Below, in pieces: positions 14,179-16,363 of a DNA stretch of 16,363 nt. The translations under genes and the position numbers were made by a program. The DNA comes from JBGOUV01 sp041477815. Lineage in GTDB: Bacteria; Acidobacteriota; Terriglobia; Bryobacterales; JACQDG01. How positions within the stretch are numbered: position 1 is the stretch's first letter; every line of letters starts with the position of its first letter. The notes under the pieces were generated by a model, which saw only the letters and a program-made list of their open reading frames with translations, was not told where the DNA came from and did no database searches. Location of the stretch: NCBI GenBank assembly GCA_041477815.1, contig JBGOUV010000121.1, forward strand, positions 1 through 16,363, in the 5' to 3' direction.

Positions 14179-14679
14179 TCACTTCGCCGCTTCGCTCGGC
14201 GGTGGCGCGTCCGACATGAACGTATCTTCGACCGCCTTCCACGTCCCGTCGGCCTGCTTCCGGTAAACCGTCAGATACTTGCCCTTCTCCGTCATCGGCG
14301 TCTTCGTCTTCGGGTTCGTCGCGGTCATCGAGTACGTTCCCCGGGTGTAGGCCAGTTCGCCGCTCTTGGCCACGTCTATTTTCGTGGCTCCGAAGGTCAG
14401 CGCGAAATTCGGGTCGCTCAGCATCGGTTTCAACGCGCCGCTGATGGCCTCCTTCCCGGTGAGGGTCGGCGCCTCCGGAAGCAAGACCGCGGCATCATCG
14501 GTGTAATGCGCCACCCACTTCTGCACGTCCTTCGTCGCCGCGTCCTTGACCCACGCCGCCTCGGTATTCTTCAGAGCCGCCACATCGGCGTCGCGCGTGT
14601 CGGGTGTCGGAGTCGTGCAACTCGTCAGCAGCGCGGACAGCGCCACACACGCAACCAGCCATCCGTAACGTAGCCTCAT
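14179..14679 (-). CDS. DUF4440/SnoaL-like (NTF2 fold) lipoprotein
   Basis: The protein has 166 residues. The start is ATG 14677-14679, with AGGAGG 4 nt upstream (14684-14689); the in-frame TTG just before is too close to that site. A lipoprotein signal is clear: RLRYGWLVACVALSALLTSC with lipobox LTSC and Cys21. The mature part from ALKNTEAAWVKDAATKD, then HYTDDAAVLLPEAPTLTGKEAI, is the typical DUF4440/SnoaL start, and YTRGTYSM and VYRKQADGTWKAVEDTF give the closing strands of the NTF2-like cone. The family is small, often of unknown ligand or ketosteroid-isomerase-like; no catalytic role can be assigned. The following residues SDAPPPSEAAK are a disordered tail. It lies 39 nt downstream of the receptor gene. 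Confidence 0.88.
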   Translation of the reverse strand: MRLRYGWLVACVALSALLTSCTTPTPDTRDADVAALKNTEAAWVKDAATKDVQKWVAHYTDDAAVLLPEAPTLTGKEAISGALKPMLSDPNFALTFGATKIDVAKSGELAYTRGTYSMTATNPKTKTPMTEKGKYLTVYRKQADGTWKAVEDTFMSDAPPPSEAAK

Positions 14680-14683
14680 CAAG

Positions 14684-14707
14684 CCTCCTTGGATCAGTCC
14701 TATTCTA
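14684..14707 (-). promoter_or_regulatory. Possible promoter and strong ribosome binding site of the lipoprotein gene
   Basis: On the minus strand TAGAAT (14707-14702) lies 22 nt before the start codon, and AGGAGG (14689-14684) follows. No -35 box is evident and the preceding receptor gene ends only 12 nt upstream of the -10, so read-through from it is also possible. Confidence 0.35.
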
Positions 14708-14718
14708 TGCTCTTAAGA

Positions 14719-16362
14719 TTAGAAGATCAGCCGCAGCCCCACCTGGATCGACCGGGAGCCTCCCTGCTCGGCTCCCTGGGTGGAAGTAATCCGTCCGAAA
14801 TTCGCAGCCGAAATGTTCTGGGCCGGGAGGCCGTAGTTGGGGTGGTTGAACAGGTTGGAGAACGCCCCGTCGGCCTGCAGCCGGCACTGCTCGCGGATCC
14901 GGAACTGTTTGCGCAGGTTGACCGAGAGGTTGCTGGTGCCCGGCCCCAGCAGCCGGCCCGGTCCCACCAGCCCGAACCGTCCGATGTTACTCGGCGGCCG
15001 GACGAAGGCCGTGCGGTCGAACCAGGCGAACACGTTGCGCTGGCCGTCCGGCAGGTTTCCCAGGCTGGCGCCGGTGTAGTCGGGGCGATCGTTGGCGCGA
15101 GAGTCCACGTTGGTGCCGCTGGGGTCGGTGGCGCCGCCGGTGATGGGGGTGAGGAACGGTCCGGTCTGGAACAGGAGAATCCCGCCCAATTGCCAGCCGC
15201 CCGCGATGGCATCGGCCACCGGGTGCATATGGGAACCGAGCCGCCTCCCCTTACCGAACGGAAACTCGTAGGTCATCACGGTCAGCCAGCGGTGGCGCCG
15301 GGTAGGAGAGACGTTGCCGTAGTCCAGACCGAGGTTGAAGCGGTCGGTGGGGACCGACCCGTTCTCGGCGGCGAAGCCGGTATTGTTGGACCCGGTGGCG
15401 TTCGAGAGGTTCTTCGACCAGGCCCAGGAGGACTGCACGCCCAGCCCGCCGGCGAAGCGCCGGTTGACCTCCGTGATCAGGGCGTTGTACTTGGCTGACG
15501 GGCCGGTATCGCGGCTGTACACAATGGCCCAGTTGGGATAGGGCCGCGAGTTGCGGGCCACCGGGTAACCCACCGTGTTGGGCCGCACCTGGTTCAGGTC
15601 CGGGCTGGCAAACAGCTTGATCGTGTGTGAGCCGCTGTAGGTCACGCGCAAACCGGTATTCCAGCCCAGATCGCGCTCGATGGTGAGGTTCCACTGCTGG
15701 GCGTAGGGATCGGGGGCATGGACCTTGTTGGCCCGGCGGAAATCGGCGGTGCCCACGGCGCTGACGGCGCCCAGGCCGGCGCCAAACGGGCTGGGGAAGG
15801 CCAGTTGCGGCACGCTATTCACCAACTGGTTGTTGAAGGTCCGGGTATCGGAGGTGTGGATGCCCACCAGCGAATAGAATACGGCGCCCAGGATGGTTAC
15901 CGAGTAGATGCCGTAGCCGCCGCGGATCACCGTACGGTTGCCCCAGGGGCGATAGGCGAAACCGATGCGCGGAGCGAAGTTGTTCTTGTCGCTGTACCGC
16001 AGCGTTTCGGGCAGCCCCGCCTCCTGGGCCGTTATGATCGGCGTGGACCCGATGGAGGCCCGGAAGCCGGGCGCGGTCAGGGCGAGGGATTTTTCGTTGG
16101 GCACCACCACCCGGCCGCCGGGGAAATCCCGGTCAAAGTTGGCCAACTGCAGCGTGTCGTCGTAGAAGGGCGGGTGGTACTCGTAGCGCACTCCGTAGTT
16201 GAAGGTCAGCCGGGAGGTCATTTTCCAGTCATCCTGGACGAAGTACCCCTGGTGATAGGTATGGCCGTCGATGTCGGGTCCGGTGTTGGCCACGCGGCTC
16301 CGGTTGGGGTACCCGAGCAGGAAGTCGGCCATGGCGTTGCCCGAGAACATGCCGTTGAAACG
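14719..16362 (-). CDS. TonB-dependent receptor, C-terminal part (Oar-like), truncated by the window end
   Basis: The minus-strand frame is open from the right edge to TAA at 14719-14721, giving 547 residues; the visible part is the beta-barrel. Reading starts in RFNGMFSGNAMADFLLGYP, a block typical of large acidobacterial Oar-like receptors that carry an N-terminal carboxypeptidase-regulatory-like domain and plug (not visible here). Recurring barrel strands include YFVQDDWKMTSRLTFNYGV, NNFAPRIGFAYRPWGN, VIRGGYGIYSV, QWNLTIERDLGWNTGLRVTYSGS and FNLGLDYGNVSP. The last residues RSIQVGLRLIF end in Phe, the beta-signal for outer-membrane assembly. Such receptors import large nutrients or oligosaccharides across the outer membrane using TonB. 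The substrate is unknown. The gene is probably about twice as long as the part shown. A lipoprotein gene follows. Confidence 0.92.
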   Translation of the reverse strand, partial: RFNGMFSGNAMADFLLGYPNRSRVANTGPDIDGHTYHQGYFVQDDWKMTSRLTFNYGVRYEYHPPFYDDTLQLANFDRDFPGGRVVVPNEKSLALTAPGFRASIGSTPIITAQEAGLPETLRYSDKNNFAPRIGFAYRPWGNRTVIRGGYGIYSVTILGAVFYSLVGIHTSDTRTFNNQLVNSVPQLAFPSPFGAGLGAVSAVGTADFRRANKVHAPDPYAQQWNLTIERDLGWNTGLRVTYSGSHTIKLFASPDLNQVRPNTVGYPVARNSRPYPNWAIVYSRDTGPSAKYNALITEVNRRFAGGLGVQSSWAWSKNLSNATGSNNTGFAAENGSVPTDRFNLGLDYGNVSPTRRHRWLTVMTYEFPFGKGRRLGSHMHPVADAIAGGWQLGGILLFQTGPFLTPITGGATDPSGTNVDSRANDRPDYTGASLGNLPDGQRNVFAWFDRTAFVRPPSNIGRFGLVGPGRLLGPGTSNLSVNLRKQFRIREQCRLQADGAFSNLFNHPNYGLPAQNISAANFGRITSTQGAEQGGSRSIQVGLRLIF

Positions 16363-16363
16363 G

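Overview
The window is a GC-rich bacterial chromosome segment. An Acidobacteriota source (Bryobacterales/Solibacter-like) fits best. The reasons are a large Oar-like TonB-dependent receptor of the type expanded in that phylum, an exported TPR protein and a membrane-anchored coiled-coil protein of unassigned function, and many palindromic intergenic repeats. This is judged from protein style and context only; no rRNA or marker tree is available here. I saw no tRNA, rRNA, CRISPR array, insertion sequence or phage gene.

Left part (1-3200). The window opens in the 3' part of a PHP-domain phosphoesterase gene. A membrane-anchored coiled-coil protein of unknown function follows, with its own extended -10 promoter. 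It converges on a secreted TPR-type protein on the minus strand, and a hairpin lies between the two genes.

Centre (3200-12850). This is a coherent peptidoglycan recycling locus. It holds a sodium:solute symporter, an APC amino-acid permease, a small AT-hook-like protein, a two-domain exported hydrolase, murQ, nagA, murA and a rhodanese. The hydrolase fuses an AmiE/YbbE-like serine-hydrolase domain to a NamZ (DUF1343/GH171) exo-N-acetylmuramidase domain. It is head-to-head with murQ and their start codons touch. The inferred flow is as follows: the periplasmic fusion enzyme strips peptide and releases MurNAc; a symporter imports the products; an unseen kinase makes MurNAc-6P; MurQ gives GlcNAc-6P and D-lactate; NagA gives GlcN-6P. 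MurA then starts new precursor synthesis from UDP-GlcNAc. No PTS MurP, NagZ or MurNAc kinase is present in the window.

Right part (12900-16363). Three minus-strand genes follow: an iron-containing alcohol dehydrogenase, a small DUF4440/SnoaL-like lipoprotein, and the C-terminal part of a TonB-dependent receptor that runs off the window.

Two kinds of non-coding structure run through the window. (1) Short-period (7 or 8 bp) imperfect tandem repeats lie at gene starts or ends at 3.2, 4.7, 6.5 and 9.9 kb, mostly as inverted pairs. They resemble in architecture the cyanobacterial STRR heptamers. (2) A REP-like palindromic unit built on GAGCCGCGACC and AGGGAGCGGTT lies at 11.1, 12.8 and 14.05 kb. 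It supplies the C-terminal tail of nagA and the stop codon of the rhodanese gene. Several genes also show a TGNTANNNT extended -10 motif 9-13 nt before a possible start codon, which suggests leaderless transcripts.
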